Shown: one piece after another, positions 25,837-31,981 of the stretch | Layout: every line of letters begins with the position of its first letter | Position numbering within the stretch: the stretch's first letter is position 1 | NCBI RefSeq assembly: GCF_900141865.1 | Contig: NZ_FQYW01000024.1 | Location: 1-39,652 of the forward strand | Direction of reading: 5' to 3' | DNA from: Anaerovibrio lipolyticus DSM 3074 | GTDB taxonomy: Bacteria; Bacillota; Negativicutes; Selenomonadales; Selenomonadaceae | Length of the DNA stretch: 39,652 bases | Made by a program: the position numbers and the translations under genes | Notes under the pieces: model-generated | Seen by the model: only the letters and a program-made list of their open reading frames with translations | Database searches by the model: none | What the model was told of the DNA's origin: nothing

Positions 25837-25863
25837 ATTTAAAAACTTTCTTAAGGGAGGTGA
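25832..25863 (+). repeat. 32-bp leader repeat, copy 1
   Basis: This sequence from AGTGTATTT to GGGAGGTGA recurs at 26136-26167 with one mismatch. Each copy contains the ribosome binding site of the gene that follows. Confidence 0.85.
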
Positions 25864-25867
25864 AAAG

Positions 25868-26131
25868 GTGAAAAAACCAGAAAGGATTCGAATTAACCAC
25901 AAGGGTGGCGGAATAGCTAGAGCAGCTATTGCCCTGGAAAGTATTTTTGATGCCTTTTTCAGATGGGCTGCACAAGAAGAAAAGTTTCATGTTTCTATTG
26001 ATTACGACCCAGAGTGGACCCTGCTGGTTCGTTTCAGATCATCAACAAAAGAAGAGGCGGAGGAATTGGACAGCCTCCGCCCCACAGAGGAAGAAACAAA
26101 TATAATCAAAGGTCAACGATTGGACAGTTAA
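25868..26131 (+). CDS. hypothetical early phage protein
   Basis: 87 residues from GTG 25868, placed after GGGAGGTGAAAAG. Lys-rich N-terminus (KKPERIRINHKGGG), a helical middle and an acidic C-terminus (EEAEELDSLRPTEEE). No family recognised. First gene under the early promoter, so it may act early in lytic growth. Confidence 0.6.
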   Translation: MKKPERIRINHKGGGIARAAIALESIFDAFFRWAAQEEKFHVSIDYDPEWTLLVRFRSSTKEEAEELDSLRPTEEETNIIKGQRLDS

Positions 26132-26135
26132 TATT

Positions 26136-26167
26136 AGTGTATTTAAAAACTTTGTTAAGGGAGGTGA
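26136..26167 (+). repeat. 32-bp leader repeat, copy 2
   Basis: Second copy of the leader at 25832, directly before the gene at 26172. The pair points to duplication of a leader-plus-gene unit. Confidence 0.85.
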
Positions 26168-26171
26168 GAGA

Positions 26172-26354
26172 ATGGCCACAGGAAGAGGTTTCTTTGTACA
26201 TATCAAGTCCTCAGATAGTCACTTTTGTGAGGTTATGGAGAAAATGCAAGAAGCATTAAGCATAGTATACAGCTGCTACAATGAGCTGCGTGAAATGGGC
26301 ATCCTGACCATAGAAGAGGCACCATCAAAAGATGATAGTGCCCAGGAGGATTAA
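26172..26354 (+). CDS. hypothetical small early phage protein
   Basis: 60 residues, start ATG 26172 after GGGAGGTGAGAGA. Mostly helical (VMEKMQEALSIVYSCYNELREMG) with an acidic tail. No family recognised. Its stop overlaps the stop of the convergent gene at 26351 by 4 bp. Confidence 0.55.
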   Translation: MATGRGFFVHIKSSDSHFCEVMEKMQEALSIVYSCYNELREMGILTIEEAPSKDDSAQED

Positions 26355-26521
26355 GTATTCTTTTCGAGTTCATTAATAAAACAGGTTAGGACTTTGACGG
26401 TTTCACTGACCAGATTATTGATGTCTCCAACAGTGGCAGGCGTGCTGCTATTGGCACTTGTAGGACTTGCCTGATGTGTGTAAGTGGTTACTGCCTGCCG
26501 CAGCTTTTCAATATCAACCAT
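26351..26521 (-). CDS. hypothetical small protein, minus strand, possible lysogenic gene
   Basis: 56 residues from ATG 26521, with GGGGGTG 8 bp upstream and the extended -10 promoter TGGTATAAT beyond that. Thr/Ser-rich middle and a hydrophobic C-terminal helix (VSETVKVLTCFINELEK). Family unknown. It runs against the early genes from the duplicated 47-bp cassette, so it may be transcribed in the lysogen. Confidence 0.5.
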   Translation of the reverse strand: MVDIEKLRQAVTTYTHQASPTSANSSTPATVGDINNLVSETVKVLTCFINELEKNT

Positions 26522-26539
26522 ATTAACACCCCCTTTCAC

Positions 26540-26586
26540 GGGCATTATACCACACCGGGGGCGGATAGGAAGGAGGCGGGAAGGTG
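26540..26586. repeat. 47-bp divergent promoter/RBS cassette, copy 1
   Basis: 45 of 47 bases are identical to 26985-27031. Read on minus it gives TGGTATAATGCCC, an extended -10 promoter for the minus gene. Read on plus it ends in GGAAGGAGGCGGGAAGGTG, the ribosome binding site and GTG start of the plus gene. Confidence 0.85.
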
Positions 26587-26811
26587 AAAAAAAGCAATAA
26601 ATCCCCAAAGCCTACCGTTACAGAAAATTCCTGCATGGGTGGCCCCAGGGACTTATTACAAGTCAGTGCCGAAATAGTGGCCAATATATTGAAGTACATC
26701 AATGGCGACAACTTCAAGCTGGTTATTGAAGTGTCAAATGGCACTTTCGTAATCAATAAATACCCCATGGAGTCAGCAAACACTCCTGAGAATGAGGAAT
26801 TAGTACATTAA
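26584..26811 (+). CDS. hypothetical small phage protein
   Basis: 75 residues from GTG 26584, with a very strong AAGGAGG site. Lys/Asn-rich start, then a likely alpha/beta unit (LLQVSAEIVANILKYI, FKLVIEVSNGTFVINKY). Family unknown. Its 3' end overlaps the convergent gene at 26753-26965 by 59 bp. Confidence 0.55.
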   Translation: MKKSNKSPKPTVTENSCMGGPRDLLQVSAEIVANILKYINGDNFKLVIEVSNGTFVINKYPMESANTPENEELVH

Positions 26812-26965
26812 AATCATCTTTCTGCTTATCCCACATAAGTTTAAAGACAAATTCCTCGCTGGTTAATATCCAGCAACCATTTGACTGGCTTATTTTTTCA
26901 AGCATTTCACTACGATGTTCAGCACACATCTGTCTGGTGTCCAGCTTGAAATATTCCAAAGACAT
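26753..26965 (-). CDS. hypothetical small protein, minus strand, second cassette
   Basis: 70 residues from ATG 26965, preceded by GGGGGTGG and the TGGTATAAT promoter of cassette copy 2. Contains ...SNGCWILTSEEFVFKLMW. Family unknown. Overlaps the convergent gene by 59 bp, so both cannot be freely optimised; still, promoter, binding site and frame agree. Confidence 0.45.
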   Translation of the reverse strand: MSLEYFKLDTRQMCAEHRSEMLEKISQSNGCWILTSEEFVFKLMWDKQKDDFNVLIPHSQECLLTPWGIY

Positions 26966-26984
26966 AAAACCACCCCCTTTCTGT

Positions 26985-27031
26985 GGGCATTATACCACAC
27001 CGGGGGCGGATAGGAAGGTGGTGGGAAGGTG
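26985..27031. repeat. 47-bp divergent promoter/RBS cassette, copy 2
   Basis: Second copy of the cassette at 26540-26586, again between a minus-strand gene and a plus-strand GTG-started gene. Confidence 0.85.
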
Positions 27032-27136
27032 GATTTAGGAAAGGGCCCTGACTGGGTAATATTAATATGTTTTGTTTTAGGCATTTTTACTGGCTTCTCT
27101 ATTCTGTCAGTAATGCTATTATTAGGCCGATTATGA
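27029..27136 (+). CDS. 35-residue single-span membrane protein
   Basis: GTG 27029 with GGAAGGTGGTGGGAAG upstream; the frame closes at TGA 27136. Short polar start (MDLGKGPDW), then one long hydrophobic helix (VILICFVLGIFTGFSILSV) and RL at the end. No family recognised. Encoded by cassette copy 2, where copy 1 encodes a soluble protein, so the cassette carries unrelated cargo. Confidence 0.55.
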   Translation: MDLGKGPDWVILICFVLGIFTGFSILSVMLLLGRL

Positions 27137-27166
27137 CCGCCGGGGGCGGATGAGAGGATGAACAAA

Positions 27167-27487
27167 ATGGAAGTAACGGAAGTAATGATTGATGCAGAAC
27201 AAGCATTGACCTTATTAAAAGCTGATTTATTATCTGGCAGTGATGCCTGGATTCCATCATATAATGATGGCCTTGAGGTTGCAATTAGTGAGATAGAAAT
27301 TTTAGCACGCAAAGAACGGGTAAAAGACAGGCAAGAAAAAAGGAAAGAAGGTCGGTGGACATTCCTAAAAGGAAATAAAGCCGAATGTTCCGAATGTGGT
27401 TCAATTTGTTATATTGCTTGTTACCCATACACTGGATGGGCGAGATATTGTCCATGCTGCGGGGCAAAAATGGCCCCACCTCAATAA
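27167..27487 (+). CDS. hypothetical zinc-ribbon phage protein
   Basis: 106 residues from ATG 27167, 9 bp after GAGAGG (ATG 27158 would add three residues but sits on the binding site). An N-terminal helical part (QALTLLKADLLSG) and a C-terminal zinc ribbon: CSECGS (~71-76) and CPCCGAK (~97-103). Such ribbons are common in small phage proteins. Function unknown. Confidence 0.65.
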   Translation: MEVTEVMIDAEQALTLLKADLLSGSDAWIPSYNDGLEVAISEIEILARKERVKDRQEKRKEGRWTFLKGNKAECSECGSICYIACYPYTGWARYCPCCGAKMAPPQ

Positions 27488-27503
27488 GGAAGGAGGCGGG
27501 AAA

Positions 27504-27713
27504 GTGTACGAGGGGAAAATTGAAACCGTTCTGGGCGACTATGTTCATGTAAAGGAAGAAGATGGAAAAGTAATATTTGATATTGGTTTTTCTGACACCA
27601 TGAAGGCAGACGGATTTCATACTGTATTTAGCAGCGAAGATGCGAAAAAGGTAGCCGTTATGATACTTGAAGCGTACTTCGCTATAGAGGGAAACAAGGA
27701 GGCAAAACAATGA
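27504..27713 (+). CDS. hypothetical small phage protein
   Basis: 69 residues from GTG 27504 with AAGGAGGCGGGAAA upstream; the upstream in-frame extension overlaps the previous gene and is not used. Starts with two beta strands (VYEGKIETVLGDYVHV) and has a helical C-terminus. Its stop overlaps the following ATG by 4 bp. Confidence 0.55.
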   Translation: MYEGKIETVLGDYVHVKEEDGKVIFDIGFSDTMKADGFHTVFSSEDAKKVAVMILEAYFAIEGNKEAKQ

Positions 27714-27886
27714 GCAAAATCAAAGAATGTCCATTTTGCGGCGGGGCCGCACATATTGCAAAATACAAAGGCCAAAAAGACACCTATTATGCAACCTGCG
27801 ACAGCTGCTTTGCTGAATCAGATCTGAAAGAATCTGAACAGGAAGCAATGGAAGCCTGGAACAGGAGATTCAGCCATGATAAATAA
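27710..27886 (+). CDS. Lar-family restriction-alleviation-like protein
   Basis: 58 residues. Zinc-ribbon pattern CPFCGGAA ... CDSC and the C-terminal EAMEAWNRRF are the hallmarks of Lar-like phage proteins, named after the Rac prophage protein that modulates type I restriction. Whether this one protects the phage from host restriction is unknown; the family is broad. Overlaps the upstream gene by 4 bp (ATGA). Confidence 0.7.
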   Translation: MSKIKECPFCGGAAHIAKYKGQKDTYYATCDSCFAESDLKESEQEAMEAWNRRFSHDK

Positions 27887-27950
27887 AGCAATACCCCGCT
27901 TTATGGGGGCGGGTATCGTTGCGATATTGGCCATGCTTTTGGCCGGGTGA
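27876..27950 (+). CDS. 24-residue membrane peptide
   Basis: ATG 27876 lies inside the end of the Lar-like gene with AGGAGA 7 bp upstream. Product: a few polar residues and one hydrophobic stretch (GAGIVAILAMLLAG). No family; possibly a real overlapping small gene. Confidence 0.4.
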   Translation: MINKAIPRFMGAGIVAILAMLLAG

Positions 27951-27963
27951 ATGGAGGGCGGCT

Positions 27964-28194
27964 ATGAAATCTATGGAACGGGAAGAGCTTGACCGCCTTT
28001 ATACGAATCTGTCTGATTTCAAATACAAAGAGCTGCACTGTCTGGAAACCCAGTGTATGAATTGCAGATATATGTCGCCAGCGGACAGTTCGGAAATGGA
28101 CGGGATAGCCTGTTTTATCAACATTTTAATGGAGGATGTCTGGCAAAGAAGGGAGGAATTATTGAATGGCAAAAGGGAAGTGGCGAGCCATTAG
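27964..28194 (+). CDS. hypothetical Cys-containing phage protein, paralogue of 35115-35330
   Basis: 76 residues, ATG 27964 after GGAGGGCGGCT. N-terminal helix REELDRLYTNLSDFKYKEL, cysteines in CLETQCMNCRY and a C-terminal MEDVWQRRE. The same layout (EELDxLY..L..FKxKE, several cysteines, MEDVWxRR) appears in the gene at 35115. Both copies lie just before an inverted-repeat element. Probably a small zinc-binding protein; function unknown. Confidence 0.6.
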   Translation: MKSMEREELDRLYTNLSDFKYKELHCLETQCMNCRYMSPADSSEMDGIACFINILMEDVWQRREELLNGKREVASH

Positions 28195-28387
28195 CGAGGA
28201 TTTGGGCGGCAAACGGCTTTATCGTATTGGTAGGCTGCTGGATGCAGATAAGCCCGCAGAAATAGGCAATATAGAATATGCCATTGTGTACGGTTCCACT
28301 ACAGACCGGGACAAGGCCAAAAGGGTGGCCGATGCAATGAACGAAGAAAACGGCCCAGAGGACCACTACGCCGAAGGCTTGGAGTAA
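28166..28387 (+). CDS. hypothetical small phage protein
   Basis: 73 residues; ATG 28166 has GGGAGGAA about 9 bp upstream, inside the previous gene (29-bp overlap). Sequence includes GKRLYRIGRLLDADKPAEIG and a helical C-terminus with DRDKAKRVADAMNEE. Family unknown. Confidence 0.55.
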   Translation: MAKGKWRAISEDLGGKRLYRIGRLLDADKPAEIGNIEYAIVYGSTTDRDKAKRVADAMNEENGPEDHYAEGLE

Positions 28388-28401
28388 AAGAACAAATAAT
28401 A

Positions 28402-28567
28402 TTGGTGGGGCTGGTGGAGCCTGCAAACAAAAACATTGATAGCTATTTACCCGAAAACTATTAATAAAACTTACACCGCGTGGCACGGTTGCCAAATACT
28501 TACCATAACATCTTTAATATACCCCTTATTAAAGAGTACCGTTTGCAGGTTCTGCCAGCTCCACCAA
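28402..28567 (+). ncRNA. inverted-repeat element A, candidate structured RNA
   Basis: Left arm 28402-28428 (TTGGTGGGGCTGG...CCTGCAAAC) and right arm 28541-28567 form a 27-bp stem. The only four non-Watson-Crick positions are G-U pairs in plus-strand RNA. The ~112-nt interior holds a small hairpin ACCG-CGTGGCA-CGGT and TTGATA-17-TATTAA (a possible promoter). A relative lies at 35342-35482. There is no coding sequence inside. It sits between phage genes. RNA, antiterminator or small mobile repeat are all possible. Confidence 0.55.
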
Positions 28568-28586
28568 AAGAAAGGAAGTGATAGCC

Positions 28587-28760
28587 ATGACAGAGGAAAC
28601 CGCTGTAATGAAGGCCCTGAAAAATGAACAGGCCCGTCTGGAAACAATGAAGATTATCAACAAAATCAGGGAAATGGGCGGCGAAAAGACCATTTTGACC
28701 CTGGCCGGGTATATGCTGACCGCTACCCCGGAAAGAGACAACCCCAAACCAGCAGCATAA
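28587..28760 (+). CDS. hypothetical small helical phage protein
   Basis: 57 residues from ATG 28587 (AAAGGAAG upstream). Mostly alpha-helical (AVMKALKNEQARLETMKIIN) and ending with PKPAA. No family recognised. Confidence 0.5.
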   Translation: MTEETAVMKALKNEQARLETMKIINKIREMGGEKTILTLAGYMLTATPERDNPKPAA

Positions 28761-28773
28761 GGAGGTATAAACC

Positions 28774-29028
28774 ATGGAGCAAAAGGTGGACAAAAGAACC
28801 GAGGGCCTTGTAATGGACAACGCCGAGCGTCTGATGAATGTGGAGGAAGTGGCCAAACGGCTGCGCACCTCCCGGGCGGTGACTGCTGAATTACTAAGGC
28901 TGGGGTGGCTGAAATCGGTAAGATTTGGAAGTGAGTACCGCATTCCAAAGTTCGCCCTGCATGAGTTCATCGTTGACAATATCGGTGTGGACATTTTGGA
29001 GAAGCTGGAGGCAGTCGGTGCAGAATGA
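28774..29028 (+). CDS. excisionase-like helix-turn-helix protein
   Basis: 84 residues, AAGGAGG upstream. Contains the helix_turn_helix_17 / MerR-like fold of excisionase-type proteins: LMNVEEVAKRLRTSRAVTAE (~21-40), then GWLKSVRFGSEYRIPKFALHEF. It could direct excision together with the integrase or regulate transcription; it is distant from int, as in several Firmicutes phages. Confidence 0.72.
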   Translation: MEQKVDKRTEGLVMDNAERLMNVEEVAKRLRTSRAVTAELLRLGWLKSVRFGSEYRIPKFALHEFIVDNIGVDILEKLEAVGAE

Positions 29029-29209
29029 CAGACCACTACATAACAACCTTGTCTGCCCCATCTGTGGGCAGCTCATTGGCTGCGGGGTGGACTGCATGAA
29101 ACACCACGCAATCATACATGATACCCACTGCAAGAAGTGCGAGGATTTTCAGCCAGTTTTGTGGCTGTGTTCCTATCTTGTTAAGAAACAAAAACGCGCC
29201 AGGCGATAA
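29018..29209 (+). CDS. small zinc-finger-like phage protein
   Basis: 63 residues from GTG 29018, with GGAGG 6 bp upstream, overlapping the previous gene by 11 bp. Metal-binding pairs CPICGQLIGCGVDC and HCKKCED plus histidines suggest a zinc module; basic C-terminus KKQKRARR. Function unknown. Confidence 0.6.
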   Translation: MQNDRPLHNNLVCPICGQLIGCGVDCMKHHAIIHDTHCKKCEDFQPVLWLCSYLVKKQKRARR

Positions 29210-29367
29210 ACACTGGCGCGTCCTGCTGGAGTCCATATAAAAGGAAGCTTCCATATAACAAGCATATTTATTATAGAATGTTTTCTCTTTTTAAACAAGA
29301 CCCCGGAGGGGGTTAAATGGACTCGTTAAGCATATTATTTTGAGAACCACTAAGGGGAAATTTTGGC
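29194..29367 (+). other. putative replication origin region upstream of rep
   Basis: A perfect 9-bp hairpin ACGCGCCAG / CTGGCGCGT (29194-29221, no T run), direct repeats CCATATAA (29233, 29251) flanking the palindrome GGAAGCTTCC, a C/G-rich hairpin ACCCC-GGAGG-GGGGT near 29300-29313, and two AAGCATATT repeats (29260, 29328). Structured DNA next to an HUH Rep gene is the expected place for its nick site; this is an inference. Confidence 0.45.
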
Positions 29368-30117
29368 ATGGCCTACTTAGAAAAAGTTATTGACCGGGGT
29401 AATGTGATCGAAGTCCAAAAATATACAAACGGACGTTTTGGGAGAAAAGATAAAAATGGGAAATCTGTAGCCGAAAGAGTTACCCCCGTCGAACAACTCC
29501 GATGGCAAAGCAAGGAAGCCGTAAGAAAAGTATGGCGATTACTTCGAGACAGAACAAACTTTTCCCCAGGTGATTTGTGGGTAACCCTGACTTATCCACA
29601 AAAGAGTAAACCGGACAGTGAAACGGTGAGAAAAAATATCAAAGAATTTTTGAAGCGTATGAGGAGACAGTTCAAAAAAATCGGGCAAGAGTGCAAATAT
29701 ATCTTTTCCGTCGGCCGGGGAAAAAGGGGAGCCGTTCATCTGCACATGGTAATGTCGAAAATAGACACCGAAATTGTCTCCACCACCTGGCAGAATATTG
29801 TAAACGGCGGGAAATGGGTACATGTCCACACCGAACATCTGGACAAATCACAAAACTGGCACAAGGTAGCGCAGTACATTATCAAAAACGGGGAAGAAAC
29901 TTTTTTGAGTGATGACCCCATAATAAAAAAACGTTTTTCATCTTCCAGAAATTTACGGGACGCAAAACCGCGTGCCAGGGTAATACATGCCAGAAGATGG
30001 AAAGAGCAACCGCCGGAAAGAAAGGGCTATTACATTGACCCCGAGCTTTCCTACAACGGAGTAAACAAATACGGTTACCCGATGCAGTACACCGTATATG
30101 TGCGTCTAGATGAATGA
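29368..30117 (+). CDS. HUH-type rolling-circle replication initiator
   Basis: 249 residues. Motif 1 LWVTLTYPQ (~70-78), the HUH metal-binding motif H124-L-H126 in GAVHLHMV, and a downstream Y170 (VAQYIIKNG) as the single catalytic tyrosine. This order and spacing match rolling-circle Rep endonucleases of plasmids and small phages. The enzyme would nick one strand at the origin and stay bound to its 5' end. Start ATG 29368 has AAGGGGAAA upstream. It is unusual in a cos-type tailed phage, which normally uses a DnaA-like or O/P-like initiator. Confidence 0.78.
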   Translation: MAYLEKVIDRGNVIEVQKYTNGRFGRKDKNGKSVAERVTPVEQLRWQSKEAVRKVWRLLRDRTNFSPGDLWVTLTYPQKSKPDSETVRKNIKEFLKRMRRQFKKIGQECKYIFSVGRGKRGAVHLHMVMSKIDTEIVSTTWQNIVNGGKWVHVHTEHLDKSQNWHKVAQYIIKNGEETFLSDDPIIKKRFSSSRNLRDAKPRARVIHARRWKEQPPERKGYYIDPELSYNGVNKYGYPMQYTVYVRLDE

Positions 30118-30133
30118 CAACAAGGAGGAAGTC

Positions 30134-30676
30134 ATGGAAGAAGAAAAATTGCAACCCGTGAAAATATCGGCCGTCGTCCGGGCAGTAAAAGAGCAGGGTG
30201 TTTGTATGCTGATAGACCGGGACGATGAATATTATCTTGTAACGGGTAATTTTATTTTAAAGCTGCGCCGGAAAGATATGTGGCGCATCCAGTGTAAGCT
30301 GGAAATCGAAAAGAGAAATGTATATATGGGCCATACTAAGGAGGCTGGCTGGGTACAGACAACCACTGAACCGAAATGTGCCGAAGTGGTAGAAAAATAC
30401 ATTTCGCTAATACTACAGGCAGCAGAGCGTCCTTTATTGCAGCCGACAGGGATAGCAGTAACCATGTACCACGATATTGAAATGGATGGGCGGCTTTATC
30501 ACGGGGCGGATGGTTTCGCCCTGATCCGCGGTGGCTATCTGGACATGATACCCGGAAAGCCTGAACTGGTACGGCTGGAGGATTATGTGGTTGTCAACGA
30601 TACCCATGTAATAACTATCATGCTGGACGATGCCTGGCAGGATAATCCATATATCAGAAAAACAGGGGAGGGCTGA
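30134..30676 (+). CDS. hypothetical phage protein downstream of rep
   Basis: 180 residues; ATG 30134 follows AAGGAGGAAGTC (an in-frame ATG at 30110 overlaps the end of rep and lacks a site). N-terminal beta strands ([20 protein letters not shown], then [12 protein letters not shown]) and a C-terminal beta-rich part ([12 protein letters not shown]-like). No family recognised. Co-transcribed with rep. Confidence 0.6.
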   Translation: MEEEKLQPVKISAVVRAVKEQGVCMLIDRDDEYYLVTGNFILKLRRKDMWRIQCKLEIEKRNVYMGHTKEAGWVQTTTEPKCAEVVEKYISLILQAAERPLLQPTGIAVTMYHDIEMDGRLYHGADGFALIRGGYLDMIPGKPELVRLEDYVVVNDTHVITIMLDDAWQDNPYIRKTGEG

Positions 30677-30678
30677 CT

Positions 30679-30837
30679 ATGCGAACATTTGCCATTGTAA
30701 ACATGAAGGGCGGGGTGGCAAAAACTACTACCGCCTGTAATATGGCGTATCTGCTGGCCTGTTCCGGTAAAAGGGTGCTGCTGGTGGATAACGATATGGG
30801 CGGTATTATCACTTTTAAGGAGGCAGATGAAGATTAA
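30679..30837 (+). pseudogene. truncated ParA/Soj partition ATPase
   Basis: 52 codons encode only the N-terminus of a ParA ATPase: Walker [10 protein letters not shown] (residues 10-18), [21 protein letters not shown] with the A' aspartate, then a changed end [10 protein letters not shown] and a stop. Normal ParA has ~250 residues, and Walker B and the rest are missing. It looks like the 5' remnant of a partition gene, or a mini-protein that competes with a host ParA. The ATG has GAGGG upstream. Confidence 0.7.
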
Positions 30838-30922
30838 CAAGACGACATTTTTAAAATGGCTGCAGGGCATGGGCGTTGGTATATTGGCCTTCTTACTGAG
30901 TGGCTTTGTGGAAAGCATTTAA
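30827..30922 (+). CDS. 31-residue single-span membrane peptide
   Basis: ATG 30827 lies 3 bp after AAGGAGG, overlapping the ParA remnant. Product: basic start [11 protein letters not shown], one hydrophobic helix ([14 protein letters not shown]), acidic end. No family recognised. Confidence 0.4.
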   Translation: MKINKTTFLKWLQGMGVGILAFLLSGFVESI

Positions 30923-30935
30923 GGAGGGGACAATT

Positions 30936-31748
30936 ATGCAAGGCAAAAGATGGACACAGGAGGAAAAGGATAAGCTGGCGGAGCTCTATGGTACTAAGTC
31001 TCTTGATACAATAGCGAAAATTATGGGCAGGAGCATAAACTCTATTTCCGTTATGCGGCAGAGGTTACATCTGGGAGCGTTTTTGGAGAATGGCGATTAT
31101 ATTACTCTCAATCAGCTACTGAAGGCCGTAAAGGGTACAAAGTACGGAGACAGTTATTCACTGCTCAGCTGGGTAAAAAACAGAGGTTTGCCTATCATCC
31201 ATAAGAGAGTTGGAAAATGCAGTTTCCGGGTTGTACGTTTAGATGATTTCTGGAAGTGGGCAGAGACGAACAAGGCTTTTATTGACTTCTCCAAAATGTC
31301 TGAATGTATTTTAGGTGCAGAGCCCGACTGGGTTAAATCCAAGAGGATAGAAGATACCTTATGCAAGGCTATCAAAAAGACCACGCCATGGACGCCACTG
31401 GAAGATGGAAGGCTGGCGGATTATATACGAGAGGGCAAAAAGACGGGGCACGAGATAGCCAAGATTATGCATCGGTCTTATGGAGCTGTTGCCAAAAGAT
31501 GTAACGACCTGGGCTTAGGCAATCCTAAGCGCATGACGGCCCACGAGCACAGCTGGAGCAATAAAGAGGTGGAGGATGTGGTAAAAAGCGTTATAGCTGC
31601 TACGCCATATCCTCTGATAGCTGCCAGAATGGATTTATCCGAGAAAGCTATCAGGGGGATGTTGTACCGCCTGTATAAGACAGAGAATCAGGACAAAATT
31701 CGGGCAATCATAAAGGTTTCAGGTAAAAGCCAAGGGAGGGAAAAGTAG
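30936..31748 (+). CDS. DNA-binding protein with three SANT/Myb-like helix-turn-helix modules
   Basis: 270 residues from ATG 30936 (AAGGAGGGG upstream). Three similar modules each begin with a tryptophan: RWTQEEKDKLAELYG...TIAKIMGRS (~5-45), PWTPLEDGRLADYI...EIAKIMHRS (~150-195) and SWSNKEVEDVV...LIAARMDLS (~207-250). The linker between the first two holds a winged-helix-like TLNQLLKAVKG segment. Probably a phage regulator or replication accessory factor that binds repeated sites. No close family name can be given. Confidence 0.7.
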   Translation: MQGKRWTQEEKDKLAELYGTKSLDTIAKIMGRSINSISVMRQRLHLGAFLENGDYITLNQLLKAVKGTKYGDSYSLLSWVKNRGLPIIHKRVGKCSFRVVRLDDFWKWAETNKAFIDFSKMSECILGAEPDWVKSKRIEDTLCKAIKKTTPWTPLEDGRLADYIREGKKTGHEIAKIMHRSYGAVAKRCNDLGLGNPKRMTAHEHSWSNKEVEDVVKSVIAATPYPLIAARMDLSEKAIRGMLYRLYKTENQDKIRAIIKVSGKSQGREK

Positions 31749-31981
31749 TGTTTGAGCTAGATTTAAAGGCGTTTGTTTGGATGTGTATTGGTGCCGGTGG
31801 TGTACTGGCCGTAATGGTGATAATGGGGCTTTGCAAAGTATCTGGGCGGATTTCCAGAATAGAAGAAGAAATGGAAGACCATGACCGCCTGATGGTGGAA
31901 AATTGGAACAAACGATTCACAGGCAATGGAAAACCTGTGGAAATGTACAAGGATAAGAGCCATGAATACACACGAGAATAA
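31748..31981 (+). CDS. small membrane protein with coiled-coil tail
   Basis: 77 residues from GTG 31748, overlapping the previous stop by 1 bp. One membrane helix (AFVWMCIGAGGVLAVMVIMG), then a charged coiled coil (SGRISRIEEEMEDHDRLM). No family recognised. Confidence 0.55.
   Translation: MFELDLKAFVWMCIGAGGVLAVMVIMGLCKVSGRISRIEEEMEDHDRLMVENWNKRFTGNGKPVEMYKDKSHEYTRE

Noticed and set aside
28402-28567. Hammerhead or other known small ribozyme in the stem element
   Set aside because: The conserved cores (for example CUGAnGA with GAAA) are not present in either copy.
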